DNA of 64,000 bases from NCBI GenBank assembly GCA_008694505.1, contig VZDJ01000301.1, forward strand, positions 4,769,081 through 4,833,080, in the 5' to 3' direction. A program made the translations under genes and the position numbers. The DNA is from Cyanoderma ruficeps (lineage: Eukaryota; Chordata; Aves; Passeriformes; Timaliidae). The notes beneath the pieces were generated by a model. That model worked only from the letters and a program-made list of their open reading frames with translations, made no database searches and was not told the DNA's origin. The stretch's first letter is position 1. Each line of letters starts with the position of its first letter. Below are positions 1-14,645 of this stretch, in pieces.

Positions 1-2685
1 GAGATACTGAGAGAGAAAAACAAAATGAAAGTTGGGGTGAGACATTAACTTGAGGAATCTGCAGAAGGAATGTCTTTAACTCCGTTACTCCCAGGTCTGC
101 ACACACCAGTGAACTGCAAAGGTTTGCTTGTTTCCCACACACACATGCAACGAAAATTAAAATCACCTAAGATTTAGTGTCTTTTGAAAAATACGTGGGG
201 AGCCTCAGGCTACATTGTACTTAGTAGGAAAATTATTGCAAAATTTCACCCTGGCTGATAGATTTGTAGACAGATGACCCGTATACACTGCCCTGTGGTC
301 TCCTCCAAATTGTTTTGGGACTGAGGCCCTCGGATCAAGAGAAGAAAGCCCTCACTGGTTTTGTTCATCTGTGAGTATATTATAAATATGAGGGTTTGGT
401 GCCTTTAATTCTTCCATTTTTTACCAGTATCACCATAATGACTTAGAAAAAAATTGACAAATAATCACAAAATACACACAGCTTCTCATTCATACACAGG
501 CAGAGAAGGGCAGGTGTGACGGGTCAAAGAGTTCTGCCTTAAAATGCTGACAGGGGTAAGGAGTGAGTGGCAGAGGGGGGAGCCCAGGTGTGGTAGAGGC
601 TGATGTGCAATCACCAGGGTCACTGAGGTGCTGCAGAGACAAGTGTTGTACCTGCTGCCCTTCTTACACGTGTGAGGCTTTATCAGTAGAGTTATCTTGA
701 GCAGTTCTCACTTATTTCCGGAATGTCATTGGAAATCAGGCCAGTGGTTTTATCTCCATCCTGTAAATGGTAAAAGCTACAGAAGGAAGTCACTTTTCAC
801 TTCTGCACAGCAGACTGAGAGGTAAAACACATCAGAACTTGTACACCTAAGTTTCAGTACCTGATTTAGGAATCTAGGTGCCTTGGAAATCAGCAGGCTC
901 CCTGTGAGAGCAGATGCAGACTACTCCCCTTATGCATCAGTGAAGTGCCTGTTGCTGGGTTGCACAAACAGCCATCACCGACTCCAGAATCCCACTCAAT
1001 ATTGCTGCCTCTGTTCTTCAGTCAGTTCCTTCCCTTTTCCAAAAGCCAGTGCCTGAAGGAAACATGGCATTTGCAATTCCAGAAAGCCCATGCCATATGT
1101 GAACGAGGATGATCTACAGAAAATTCCAGCAGTCCTCCACGAGGAAACTGTCTGTCTGACAAATTCCTGCTTTTGGAACACAAACCTGTTTGTGGTCAGC
1201 AATTTAATCAAATGTACAAGTTACATTTTCCATTGCAAATCTTAACACTGCTACCTCCTCATTCTGATGCTCCACTATACTGCAATTGCACCATAAATCT
1301 TTCTGAGACACATTGTCTGTCTGCTTTAAAAGTGGTTCAAAAACACCAATTCATGGAGACCAATCCCAAGCTGTGAGCAGAGAAAGCAGCATAACATGCA
1401 GCGTTTTCCCACCTCTCAGGTTTAGGAGGCAGTTATATTAAAGTAGCCTCAAAGAGCTTTCAAGCTTCATTTTTCAAAATCTAGCCTCTTTTTAAAATAA
1501 TAGCTCATACATGGCTAACAACCTCCAGGCAGTAATCCTGAGCACAAAGTCTGAGAAATTAAGTTAAATGCTGTTACCCTGCAGGTTTTATTTATGCTGG
1601 TAAAAGGTCAGGGAAAGGGCCTGGATGCTGGACTGTGATAATCTCTGTTAGGCTGCCATAATGGTCCCTGACAGGCTTTCACCCTGTGTTAGCTTGCAGT
1701 CTTCCAAACAATTCCCACGAAGGATTCAGAAGGTGGCAGAGGACAGTGACCACTCCAGTGGCAGTGGCAGTAGCACAAGCCAAAGAATGAGATTCCAATT
1801 CCTCAGTGGAGCCCAGGAGACTGTGTTCAGAATACATCTTTCAGAAAGCCAAGCAATCTTGACAGAAACAAGAGACAGACAGGCTGCTGCACTCCTCAGT
1901 GCATTTTCCCAGCTAAACAGGATGCATCATTCACTCTAAATGCACATGGCAGGGGTGTTTTTAGCACTGGTACCTGCTTTGTCTAATTAGTTATTCCTAA
2001 CTGTATAACCCAGCACTAAATTCATGGTAACGAGAACTTTGGAAGAAGCTTTTCATAGCTGAGAGAGAGAAGGTATTTTGCTTTAAAATCTCTAAAATGA
2101 AAATGTACTCATGGAAATTATAGCATGCCCATTATGCAAAAATATGCAGAATTATGTGAAAACAAGCAGTCAGCAGAGGGCAGGTAGACTGTGCTGATGT
2201 CTCTGGGTGATATGTATGTTTTGCTCTCTTAGCCATTCTCAGCAGTTTCTTTTGTCAAAAAAATAAGTGATGCTGTCTGGAAAAAATCAGAGGCAGTCTA
2301 GTGCTCGTTGCAGATTTGTCACTAAGAATTTATTTGACATACCTTTTCCTCAGACTAGGACACAGGGAGGGTTTATTCCCTATATGACACTCATCTGGAA
2401 AACACTGATACTATGTGAATGTTGGAGATTTAAAGACATGAATGTTGACAAAAAGCGTGTCTGTAACAGTCCATATATATAGTTAGTGATGTATGTCTCA
2501 AAATATCTGCTTAAGTTACACCAGTCAACTAAAGACACTTATTGCTACTAGTCAGCATCAGCTTCTGCTTTCTGTGCCCAGCTCCTGTTACCAACAAACA
2601 AAACTTAAGATTACCTCCTTGTGGGACTGAACCTCGCTCTTAATAATTAGATAATCCTAAGATCTACCCAATTGTCTCCTAAAAA

Positions 2686-2703
2686 CAAACAAACAAACAA
2701 CAG
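2686..2703. repeat. (AAAC)n simple repeat
   Basis: Four to five aaac units (aaacaaacaaacaaacaaca). Confidence 0.85.
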
Positions 2704-5700
2704 AAACAGTTGTCTAAGGGGTACAATCTAATTTAATGTTGTAGGGAACATTACTCCTCTCAAAGCTGTTCCTGCTTTCCCTACTGATGGAAGTGCTTGG
2801 GATCTGTCAGTGCCAGCAGCACAAAGGAATGTAACTACTCTAGCACAGAGCATGACATCAAATCTGTCATTGCAAGCCAGAAAATCCATCACATTGAGGC
2901 TTTGTTCCCTGAAATAGTCATTTACTACATATCATTCAGCTGCTTATTTAATGTTTATGCAAATTCTTCAAGACATTGTACTGGACCATGTATCAGAGAC
3001 AATCTGTGCACAGGCAACCTATCAAAGAGGATGAGAGAAGTCCTAAATTCATAAAGGAACACTTGTGTCTTCTTTAGTCATTAGTCCATCTTCAGTGCAT
3101 GGCTGCTTTTCAGAGCTCTGTGAGTGATATTTTGGAAAGCTGCACCACCCTTGTTACTGTCTAGACTGGCACAGAGTGCTCCAAATCCTAGGATTCAGAG
3201 TCAGTGATGGACTTGAGGTCCTGACGAGGGAGAGTCCAACACAAGGACAAAAGCAGTTGTATAGTCCTAAAAGCAGATTAATCTTAGTAGATCAGAAGGA
3301 ATTTGGATGGTTCCTTGTGGGAGCAGGGCTGTGCAGCAGCAGCACGGGCACACACAGAGCTTGTGAAGCAGGTGGGAGCTCCCAGCTAAGCTCAGGATTT
3401 TTCCACTGATCAAGAGCCTGTGGAGCAGATGTGCAGTGACACAGAGGAGCAGAGCAATCAGAGGGAAGTCCTTTCCCTTTACATTCTTCCCAATCCCCTT
3501 AACAAACACAGGCAGTCACCTAACTGTGATTTCTCAAGTACAGTTTCCTCTCCAGCACGATTTCTAAGTTGGAAGCCCAGTACAAACCCAACTGCCTTTC
3601 AAATTGGCCTGCTCAGCACAGCAATAAAAAAAAAAACCTCAGATGCCACACTGTCAATCAACCTGGCCCTTACACAACTGTGAGCTCCACTCTTACATAA
3701 ATGTCACCAATGCCATAATTAGTATCAGCTCATGCCATAGGATTGGATCAGAATCTGTGTTATTTGATCATTTGTTTTTGATCAAAACTCACTTTTGGAA
3801 AAGCAAAAAAAGATAAAAGTAAAAAAATTCACTTTGATCAGGATTTATTTTGCATAATTTTGATTATGAGTCTTCATCTGTGTTTGTGAACTCTAATGGT
3901 GGTATCTGACTTGCAACTTACTGTACCAAGTAATTCCTAAAATAAGCATAAAATTAAAATCTCCTTAACTCTTGAAGTTTCAAAAGTATTTGGGGTATAG
4001 ACAGTGTTTAACACCTTCTCCCTTGGAGTTATTACACTGATATTATTATTCCTGTCATGTTCTGTCAGTTTAATTGGATAATAACTGCAGTCAGATTATT
4101 GCCTTGTAAGTGCGTACAAGCACCTAACAATGTTTATGCAAAGAACCCCAAATGCCTTGCTGGTTAAATGGGAACATCATAGTTGGAATGTGCAGCAAGG
4201 GCTGGTGAGTTGCTTCACAAGTGCAAATCACAGAGGAAGGAGCAGGACAGAGGGTGAATTAATGAGGATGCTGATATCTGACCACTGATCACTGCTGCTA
4301 ATGAGAGAAGTGAGAACAGGTTTCTTTACAGCACAAGGTGTGCTCCTGACCCTGGCTATCCATGATCCATCTTTTTCTTCTTTTTTTTTTGGCCTTGTTC
4401 TTGTTGGATCCTCAGAGCAGGGAGCAGAGAGGAAACTTGAGTATAGGCACTGGTAGTTTAGGCTTTCCCCTCCACAAACTGTGCCTGTATTATATTTATT
4501 GTATTTTACAGCACAACAGGTTTCCAGGTCACATGCCAGGGAAGAAAAGGGAATTAGAGCTTTTTGCTTCCTAGTCTGGCAGAAATCACACAAACCAGGT
4601 AAAGTGCAGTGACCTCAATCCTGCTGCTGGGTATAGGTTAGACCCAAATCAGCCAAAATTCTCAACTACTCCGTTGATTCATGAGGCTTATTAGTAACAT
4701 AGAAAACAGATTATACACATTTCTTTTGTTGTAATGTCCTATATTCTGAAGAGCCTGGGTAAAACCCACGACAGCACTTTCCCATCATTTATATTAAAGG
4801 TAAGCACAATCTGAGAGCAATAGCACTGAAAGCTCTCACATAGGAGTTATCAAATGCTCACTTCATATAATGCAGTGTAAGCTTGATTTCATCAGTTTAA
4901 TATTTTATATGTAGGGGAACACTTTCCAGAGGGTTCTCACAGAGAAATTGGGAGAGAGCTATAATTTTAATTACAATATCAATGTGAATACTCTTTTTCT
5001 CTTATTTTAGGGAAATGTTTCTCCTCCTACTGTACACTGAGATTTAAAAGAAGAAAAGGTTTGGTTGACACTCTAAACTTATGTTTTCCCCAACTGAGCT
5101 CATTCTGCTTCACAGAAGTCTGAATGCTGGTGGAGAAAACTGAAAATGTGGACCAATCTTTAAACATTAATGTAATTGATTGGTTCTGAAACCAGTAAAG
5201 GCATGTTATTTTCCCTCCAGGTTGCCTACTTTTCACATAGGCGAGAAGGATTTAAAGACCTAAGATTGTCTTCATGTGGGGAGTTGATAACCTGCCTTCT
5301 CTGAGGAGTTTGATTATCTCAGAACATGTGCAAAGAAAAAAAGGCACAAGCAACTTCAAGAAGCAGACTGTTTTGTAACAGGTTTTTTGTCTTTTAGCTG
5401 AAATATTGTTAGGGGAAACAATGTTCCAGTATCCATTTTGAGGATGAAAGTAGATTTCTCTTTTAATTCATAGTAACCAAGTGGCTCCAGTGGTCAATGG
5501 AAAATGAAACATTCCTTCTTCGTTGGCTTAAATCCCGACTAATTGCACTCAAATCATAACTCTGATTGTGAGTTCTAAGTACCAACTAGTGAAGAAAAAG
5601 TAAGAATTTCAGAACCTCAAACACTACATGTAAGGACAGTAAATCTCAATCAACATCTCTGGAACAGGACAATGCATGCTGGAGGTTCAATAAAAGAGTA

Positions 5701-6744
5701 TCTTCTAAGGTATATTCTGCCAAATCTCTGTCAATGTCGTTGGGTGGGCATTTCTCTCACTCCAGAAAGCAGTCAGTATATGACCCAAAGAAATTTCAGG
5801 TCTCTGAAGCACTTGGCAGTTCCTCATGATTAAGAGCATTCCCAGCACCACACTGGGTTCGTGTTTCCTGTGACAGCCTAGAAGTACTTTGATTTCAAAT
5901 AATGGGCACTAAATCAACAGTTGGGGATGAACCATTTCAAGGACTTATAAAATTTCTGTCATTCCCTTAGAATGTGACATTCACTCGAGAAACTGAAGAA
6001 GGGAGAGGGAAAAAAAAGAGTAAAATACTGTGAATTCATGATTTCTTTTCCATGAAAATAATTACAGAATAAGCATTTTTAAGGTTATAACCACATCTCA
6101 GAATCCTAAATGTTCAGATGAGGAAGGAAAGGTTAGATACAATATTTTCATTACTTGTATGAAGTTCGAGAGAATAGTGCCTTACTAACTGCAGGACTAT
6201 GGATTAGTCAACACACCATTGAAAAATATTTGCTTGAAAGCCTCCAGCATACACTGAAGAAATGTGCTTGTAATCTCTTTACCTGCCATGTACTTCATTT
6301 ATCTACAGCAACACCGAAATGTTCAGTACAGATCAAGCATACAAGAATGAAATACATCTGCCGTATCAGGTGGTGTGTGAAATTGTACTGCTTGAAACAG
6401 TTATGCTCTCAGGGAAGGGATCAGTAAACAAACCACCACACCATTTTACATGGCTCAAGGATTCACTGTCTGTACATAAATAAGTCTTTTATGCAAAGTG
6501 AGAAAAGTTACACTCTGAAACAAAATAATTCAGGTCCTTCATTTTGCCTTGGTTTTCTTCCTAGCAGTTGTCTCCCAGATGAAATAGTGCTGAGCAGATG
6601 CATAGCCAGATTCTTAGGGTATTTTGCAGGGTGTGCCTGGGAACTTGCCACAAAACAAGCCTGGTTTATTTTTAGATACCCTTAACTTTATTTATTGATT
6701 TAGGAGGATATGAGAAATGGGCATAAGCAAAGAGAGTTTCGTGA

Positions 6745-6835
6745 AAATGGTATCTTTTATTAGATTAGCTGATACAGCTTGAAAAAAGCAAGTATGCTTT
6801 TGGATACAAGCTGCTTTCTTCAGCAAAATCTAACT
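6745..6835. repeat. Possible ancient interspersed repeat
   Basis: ggtatcttttattagattagctgatacagcttg, then gcttttggatacaagctgctttcttcagc, resembles an old amniote repeat with a 'tatcttttattgga...' start and a 'cttcttcagg' end. Recalled pattern only; family name is not known to me. Confidence 0.4.
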
Positions 6836-7364
6836 GAATACAGGCAATTTCAATTTTATCTTATTAGGTTGATAACAATGCTGTTATGATATAAGTGTGG
6901 AAATGAGTAGGAAAAGGGGCATTTTAAAAGTTTTTTTTATTTATTTTGAAATTTCAAACTTCAATGGAAAGCCAAATGAAATGCCTTGGTCAAGATTATG
7001 GGGGAGAAAAGCACAAGATTTGTTCCAGCCTCGCCCATGCTCCTCTCCTCAAAGAACTGGCTGTGGCTGTTGCTGGGAATGGTAACTATTACAAAAGCAA
7101 TAATTACTCTAAAGTTTCATACAACACCAAAGATTCTGTTGCCAGTATGTGCTTTTTTACTAAATAAATAAAATAACCAGTGAAATGCCATTGCCTTGCA
7201 GGGTCTTGCTCCTCTCACAGATCCTGTTAGAAAATGACTGTGGGAACAGCATGTGGGAGATACCCAGGTCTGGGCTGCTGGTGTGACTGTGCCAGACTGA
7301 GAAACAAAGTGCAGTGAACAAAAGGCCACCACTATTGAGAGATCAAATAGTGACAGAGAACCTG

Positions 7365-7545
7365 CACTTAAAATGAAGAGAAGGAGAAAGAGCCAAGCAA
7401 GAATAGAGAGAAACTGCTGAGGCCAGTAGGGAAAGGTCAGGAAAGGAATAAAGGCAGATTGCCTGAAAGCTAAGAGGTGTAAAGGAAGGCTTATAAATTG
7501 ATGAGAGGAGAGAAAAATGATGAGAGTAGAGAAGATATCAGAGAG
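7365..7545. repeat. Polypurine-rich tract
   Basis: The plus strand is strongly A/G-biased (gaagagaaggagaaagagcc, gatgagaggagagaaaaatg and similar). The pyrimidine-rich complement lowers stop-codon density and produces a long hydrophobic frame on the minus strand (7117-7647) that is not a gene. Confidence 0.7.
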
Positions 7546-8559
7546 CAATCCCATTAGTAAGTGGAGGCCAGCCCCCATAGTGATTCCTGGCAGTGCCACT
7601 AATAGCTGACAATTAGATTTTTTCCACAGCAAAACATAACTGAACATCTAAGCAAAAATAAACAAATTTTTTATAAGTCAGCAGAAAAACAATACAGTAG
7701 TGTCTGTCAACATTATCCTAATTAATTTACATCTAACTAGATGTGAGAGTCCGAAGAATCAGGTATTTATTAAATAAACTACAGCAGGCGAATTAAATGC
7801 AGCACTGATTATTGCACCAGCACAATGTTTTTATTCATCTTCATCAAGCACAAGACTTTGCTGTCTTCTAATTCTTTCTGACTCAGCTGCTAGTAAACTC
7901 CTTCCTAAAAGCAGGACCATGAAAGTGGTATTTAGGCTGAGAAAGGCAAGAAGCTTTGCAGCCTGTCTCAGACAGATCATCCTAAGCACACAAGGCTGCA
8001 GAAAAAGAACACGATGCAGGTGAAAGAATGGATCCAAAGGAGCATCAAAGCTGACAATTTTAGGACTGCATGGGAGGAATGTGTCACTGTGTGCAGGGGG
8101 TGACACTGTTCTCTGTTGTCTTTCCATCCTGCCCAAGCTTCAGCTTCCACCAAAGTTCATTAATAGAAAATATTTCCATTCACTGTTCATTAAGTGGAAA
8201 ATGAATAGGGAGAAAAATTCTGGCTGGTTTTGTTTCTGTCTCTGGTTTTAGCGAGCTGCAGAAACCGCAGGCGAGTTATTTACCACCTTGTAATGAGACA
8301 CCGCCTGCAACCCTGAGGGAGAAGGCAGTGCCTTTCAAGTGCCTCCAGAGGCTACTAAGGAAAAAGAACAATATTGCATCTAGATGGGAGAGGAGACAGC
8401 TTCACTGGGCTCAGATAGGTCTGGTCTTATCTGGGTTTACTATAAAACAGCATCAGGAATGGGTGTGGCCACACATCCCAGCTCTTCTCTGCCCTTGTTG
8501 TCACACATGTAGTGGGATTCATGGTTTAGAGTTTGCCTCTGAGCTAAAAGAAACAAAGG

Positions 8560-8650
8560 ATATTTCTCTATGTCCTCGGCTTTTGTACTTCTACTTTTCT
8601 TTGCTTTGAATTATCTCCTCTGTAAAACAGGACCAAAATAGTTCTGTAGT
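8560..8650 (+). repeat. Possible MIR-like fragment
   Basis: ctttgaattatctcctctgtaaaacaggacc weakly resembles the 'cctcatctgtaaaatgggga' core of MIR. Too short to be sure. Confidence 0.25.
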
Positions 8651-8976
8651 GTACCTGCAAGTGTTGCTGAGGCTGTGCAGCTCAAGTACTGCAGAAGGTC
8701 ACTTGAAGTGCTGCTTAACAAGGAGGACAGAAGTCAGAGCTCTTTATTTACAGCCTTTCACCCAACAGGACTGTGCTCTGCTGCCCTAACTGGTGTGATC
8801 TTTAGCAAGCTGTTTCATTTGTGTTTTGACATGTGCTTTTCAAATTGCGTCATTAAAAGCACAGCTTGTTTGCTCCATGTACTATTTGCAGTGATTTTGA
8901 TCACTTGAGCAACCATTTTATTTTATTATTGTGAATATTCTGAAAATTGTTGTGGATAAAACAATGATTTAGGCTG

Positions 8977-8990
8977 AAAAAAAAAAAAAA
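8977..8990. repeat. Poly-A run of 14
   Basis: A homopolymer, followed by g and a further A6. No retrotransposed body is recognisable upstream. Confidence 0.9.
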
Positions 8991-11849
8991 GAAAAAAGGC
9001 GGGAAGAGATGAAATCTTTGGAAAACACTTGCTCATTAGGATTCTAATCTTTCCATGAAGCACCTGCTCAGGGCAGGAGAAGCACATAGGCACAGTGGTG
9101 CTGAACAGGACATCATCTAACACAGAAATGTTGCATTGTGTCCTGAAATCCTCAGCTCAAGCTGTGCCCCAGACTCCTGAGGTGGATGCATGCCTGAAAT
9201 CACCATTCACAGTCATTCAGAGCTGGAGCTGCTCAGGGAATCCACTGCTCAGAAAAGGCAGGTTTGGCTTATCACTGAGACACATGAAAGATTTCTTCAG
9301 ACCCCCCTCCTGGGAATTCAATACCCAAAATGTTGCTGTTAAACTGAGGTGGCCTAAGTTCCCCCTCCCAAGCTACAGAAAACAGAGGAGCAGCAGTGCA
9401 CTCTCCCGAAGAGAGGCACCCTCTTCCAGAGGGTGTCTGTGGAATCCACAACAACATCTGCCACCTTCAAGGTGTCCCCAAGCCAGCAGATGTAGGACAA
9501 TCTGCTGTATTAATGGAATTTTCATCCCTTCCTGCCGAATCTGCTCCACTGTGCATGGAGTTGATTAAATATTCATAGCACCAGTCAGAAGAGGGATAAA
9601 AGCAAACTTGGATATAACCCAGCGGCCAAAGTAGTTATGCTGGAAAGAAAAACACCTGAGTTTTTGGCCTTTCTTTTGCTGATTATTTGAAAATAAAAAA
9701 TGAAATGTTCAGTAAAGCAAGGGTCTGACATTCAGGGCATTATTTTCTTAGTTTTTCTCACACTAGGTTTTCTCAATAGTCATAAACGGGGCTTTCTACA
9801 GTCCACTGGAAAGCATTTATTCCATACAAATTAGAGTTGCTCCAATAAAAAAGTAGTAAGAATGGCTTCCGCTACACCAGGGTATTCTACAGTTTGGTGT
9901 GTGAGCACTCTGATGGAGTGAGGAAGATTAAATAATTTTGGGAAATAGAAAGAATGGGGTACAGGGTGATTATTCTAACCATGGCACTCCTGGTGAAATA
10001 GAAGGATGTAGTGTCAACATGGTATGGTCCCCAAAGGCCTCTCAGATTAAACCAAGCAGGCAAAAGACACACAAGAACATTTGTTTTGTTAATTTTACAG
10101 ATGCAGAATGAGACCTACCAAGACAGGAATGTCCAGAAGTAAAACCTAGGTAATCAAGAAACTGCAAAATAATTAATTTTAGTGTAGGACCTCCTTTCTC
10201 CACCAAAAAAACCTCTGAAACAAACAGTCTTGATCTCATTTAGAAGCTCTTTGGGCAAGACAGCATTTGTTTAGCAAAATTAGAATTTACAGGATTAGAG
10301 TAGAAATTTTCTATCTAAAATCTGCCCACCTAAAGGAAATTGCCACAGCAAAGGAAGGCGATGCATAGAAGAGGACATATATATAATATATGATTAATAT
10401 TTAATAAATTTGAAAAATAACCAGTCCCTTTTGGAGACTGTGTAAAGTTTAAGGGCTATGGACTATCTTGTTGTAAAGCCACATAACAAGGAAGATCTCA
10501 CAAGCACTCATGGGCTTTGCAGCACAAACAACTTATGGATGTCCCACACATCCCACACACACGGGCCAGGCACAATAAAATCATGGTAACATATAATGTT
10601 GGAATCTTGGCTGAAATGCAGACAGGTGGGCCCTGATACCTGAGACTGACTGTGAAGAACTACTCTATCAAGAAGAAGAAATAACTTCTCTTAGCACTAG
10701 GTGCTGTGAGTTGCACACTCTGGACTTTAGTACTGTATTAATTGCCCTCATTTGTCAGTGTTTAACACACAAAGTGCAGAACAAAATCATTTAGGCAATT
10801 CAGTCCAAGTAATTAGCTATTTTACATCCTTTTTATTGTAAAATAATCTGGCCCTTCATTTTATGACTTGGAAAACCATTCACTGTCAATTTAGTGATAA
10901 TATATTAATAATTGTGTGATGTTCCGAGCAGTTTCAATGGGTGATGTCACATCCGCAGAACAGCTTATTATCAAGAGAAAAAATCTGAGATGCAAATCAG
11001 TGAGAATTTAATTATGTTTAAAAAGACAGATGCTCTGCCATTCACCGAGCCATCTACTGACAGCATTCAATAAAACACAAATTGAATGCACATTTTTGCA
11101 CACAACTGTCACTTCCTCATCTGCATCAGTTGTCCTCTTCCTGTACACGTGCTCCTGCCTTAATAAACAAAATATCCACATACAGTGAATGCCAGCTGAC
11201 TTCCATGCACAACTGTGTACCACACAAAGGAGCTTTCTTCCAGAAATTTCATTTTTGATGTTGTTGCGTCCTTTTCCATTTTCACCAATTTGCTTTTTGG
11301 TCTCATTCTGTTCTTTTTAAAACAGCCAGCCTCTAGAGTCGCACGTCTTTTGATTCTGGAAAAATGCGTTTAGCTTTTCTTGGTTGTGGAGAGGAACTTC
11401 AAAATGTAGACTTAACAAGTCACACAGCAAGCAGAATAATTGACAGTTTTATTTTTACTATCTCATTATTTTTAATGAGTTGGTTCGTATTCCTAAAGAA
11501 TTCAGAAATTCTTGACTTTCCGTGCCACACTAGGACAACACTGAATCTAAATCTGCAATGTTCTTTTCAGAGAGCAAATTTTCAGACCTGCAAGTGGGAC
11601 TAGTTCAGGAATTTGAAAGTATAAAACTCGTCAGATTGAAAATACTTGTGTGTGCAAAGGGAACCATAAACATACTCCTAGAATACAAGGAAGAATTATT
11701 TATTTGTTTGCTCATATGTTTAAAAAACAGAGCCATATTTAAGCTGATTTGATTTTGCTTCCCTTGGAACTACAAATAAAGCACACTGAAAAAACAGAAC
11801 TTACTTTCTTATAAAACCAAGAGTGGGAGTACCTTTAAACTTGGTGACT

Positions 11850-11866
11850 GGAGAGAGAGAGAGAGA
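11850..11866. repeat. (GA)n simple repeat
   Basis: An uninterrupted ga run of about eight units. Confidence 0.85.
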
Positions 11867-14095
11867 TACTAAAGGAACAAAATATTTTGATAGTGAGAAT
11901 GTTCATTGCAACCTGACTGGTGCCACATAAATCTAAGAAACAGCAAGCTGAAAAAACCCCTTCTGATCTTTTTCACTGTAAATGGGCTTTTCCATCTCCA
12001 CATCTCACTCAGCTGAAAATTGCCTTCACAGAGGTGAATACAGCATTTATTCTTGCCATGACACAACAGGACAGATAAATCAGATTAGTTCTTCCCTCCC
12101 TAGAATTGCCTGGATCATTCTTTCCCACTGATCTCTCCTAGCCCCCAATTCCAACACTGAAAAGCATCTTAGAGTAAGCAGCCCTTCTGTACTTAAGTCC
12201 AAAGCAGTCAGATGTGAGTCTGCAGCTTCTCCCAGCTCTTCCAACAGTATTTGGCTTTGAAAGATGTCTCAATGTACATTAAGGTGGGAAAAATCTCTAG
12301 GGATAGATTATTATCAGCGAGCTGTAGGTGTTTTTTTTTCCCTATTCATCCTGTTTAGTTTATCTTCATAACCTGAAAGACTGTGTAAAAGATTAGCTAC
12401 ATAAACTAATTAGCTGTTACCAAATCTGCATTCCAAAGAGGGATCTGCTTCTTAATGGAAGCTGCAAGGAGCAGGTGACTGGTGGTGTCTTTGAGCAAGT
12501 TAATTTATACTGGGCTTTAATCTAGAACAGTCTTTTAAGTTCTCACCTCTTTCATTACCATGCTGTGAAAAGCTGTATCAGGTTTATTGTAACACAGGAA
12601 GCATGAATGCTGGGCATTGTATGTAATATGCAGAGGAGTTTCTGTTCATACAGGCTGAGCACAGATAAATTAGTGTGGATATTTCTCTTTAAACCTTTTT
12701 CAGCTGTTAGTGTCTCACCATAATCACCCACTGACTTTCAGCTTCTGCTGACCCTGTGCTTTTCTGACCCTGCACATGGTACCAAAATCCAAAGTTTCCA
12801 GCCCCTACAGGGTTCAAGCCCTAACCAGACACATGCACATGTGCAGCAGATATCTCCTTTAATACTGCCTTTGCTGCTCTTCTCTTTCATTGTGCTGAAA
12901 TCAATAACCAGCCTTAATGTGAATCGAAACAGCAGCATGTGAATCTGACATCAACAGACAGCTTTTATTAGGGTTGGAAGTAAGAAGTTTTCTCTTTTGT
13001 GGCCAGACTGTTCTCTCAGTTTCAACTTCTCCAAGCTAAATCCTCACGGACAATCCTGTATGACCAAACTTTGCACTATATGCATTAGGAGAATTCACAG
13101 GAACAATTATTTGCCTGAAAATAATGTAAATTAGAAAGTTTGATATATATCAATAGTTTTCTTAGCAGAGTTGATATATTTCAGTATGTAGACTTCAACT
13201 GCCTTAGGAGAAACTCCAGAGCTGTGGAAAATATGTATTCTTGCTATGCTTTCCCCTCCATAATGGTGTGCAGTCTCAACAATTTCATGTCCTCTTTGGT
13301 GAAAACTGCAAAGGCTCAGTGTATTGGAATCTACTGTGAACTCAGCTTCTGTTTGTGATATTCTCAGTAAGAAAAGTTACTTCTTTTCATCACCTGCAGA
13401 TGCAGTTATACCAGCAAGGCCTGCAAAGTGCTTGGATATGAGATGTGTAAGCTTAGCAAAAACCCTGGAATGAAATGTTACTTTTGTCATAAAAAAGATC
13501 CCTTGGGTTCTCCTGTTCAGAGCCCTTTAGCTTGAGAGTAAATATCATGACACTGGAATGCTTTGCACCTTTGTTTCACCTTCCAGCCAAGCCTCTCAAC
13601 TGGCTTTGCAAACATAGCTGGATTAAGTATTCCAACAGGGAGAAGCATCCTGCCAAAGCAGAACGCCCCAGAGGTCACACTTACACACTGAGCTCTGCAT
13701 GTCTACCACTGTTCACACACAAATATGCTAACACTGTACATAAAAAAATAGAAGCTTAAACTTTTCAAAGCTAACATGCATATTTTCAAAATAAATGTGA
13801 GAGTACATGAAGATTTGGACCTACTCATCACAATAAGATCTGAGAGTTCGTGTGGAAGTGTCAGTGAACAGTTCAGGGAGGGTTCAGAGCCATATTCCCC
13901 ACAAATAAAAAACGCATTCTCACGTCAAAGACTTTGCATAAATTTGTCAGAATTGACTGTGTAATTGAGGACACTGTGGGCTTAGACACATGAAATTGTC
14001 ATGCGTGAGTTAACACACCAGGCTGCAAGGATTCACTCTCCCAGACTGCACCAAATAGAAAACAACCCCAGTTACTTCAGCCATCAGTTCCACAG

Positions 14096-14645
14096 GATCA
14101 TATAAGTGTTGATGTTGGAGGAACCTCTAGAGATTGTGTAGATCTCTGCTAGGAGAAGAGTTAACTAAAACAAGTTGCCAGGGACGGTGTCCATTGGGAT
14201 TTTAAATATCTCTAAGGATGGAGAGTCCACAGCCTCTCTAGGCAACCTGTTCTAGTGCTCTCTCTGACCATCCCTCATATTTAAGATTCTCCAGTTCTCT
14301 TCATCGTTTTCACTGCCCTTTGCTGGACTCAGTTTGGTGCCCACCAGGAACCCCCAGGCCCTTTTCTGCTGAGCTCTTTCTAGCCAGACACCCCATGGTC
14401 TGTACTGGTGCAGGGGGTCTTTCCTCACCAGGTCCAGGGCTTTGCTTTGTTGAGCTCAGGAGCCCATTTTTCCAGCCTGTTGAGATCCCTGTAAACAGCA
14501 GCACAACCATTTGCCGACCCAGCCACTCCCAGTTTAATGTCTGCAACCCTGCTGGGCTCACCATGGCCTGTCAAGCAGGTCATTAATGGAGATGTTTACC
14601 AGTGTTCATCCAGTATTGATCCCTGCCGTAGATGAGCAGACCTGG
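14096..14645 (-). mobile_element. CR1 LINE fragment, minus strand, several hundred bases
   Basis: Read on the minus strand this is a diverged CR1 3' part. On the plus strand it shows the characteristic antisense phrases: ggatggagagtccacagcct, ctctaggcaacctgttctag, ccctttgctggactc, ctagccagacaccccatggtctgtactggtgcag, caggtccagggctttgcttt and gttgagatccctgtaaacag. Many substitutions and small indels show it is old and dead. The 84-88 codon frames on both strands here are by-products. The boundary near 14645 is uncertain. Confidence 0.88.

Larger units (their letters stand above)
1..14095. other. Non-coding stretch, probably PEX5L intron or 5' flank
   Basis: I see no exon with supporting homology. 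Reading frames of 60-176 codons are scattered on both strands without splice or homology support. It contains a few short simple repeats, a polypurine tract at 7365-7545, and possible old repeats near 6745 and 8560, listed separately. I looked for the PEX5L N-terminal exons (family start MYQGHMQ and the SSDEDLE-type exon) and did not find them. Assignment to an intron is inferred only from the gene's orientation. Confidence 0.5.

Noticed and set aside
3270..3310. Frame reading ILVDQKE, similar to the IIVDQKQ end of an upstream PEX5L exon
   Set aside because: The surrounding residues do not match the SSDEDLE-type exon and there is no donor after the lysine-glutamate; coincidence.
4520..4545. 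caggtcacatgccag as a possible MYQGHMQ first exon
   Set aside because: No ATG-Tyr-Gln in frame before it and no donor after it.
7117..7647. 176-codon minus-strand frame rich in hydrophobic residues
   Set aside because: It is produced by the complement of a polypurine tract; it has no recognisable domain or gene context.
14310..14586. 84-88 codon frames on both strands
   Set aside because: They lie in a decayed CR1 LINE fragment and carry no intact CR1 protein.
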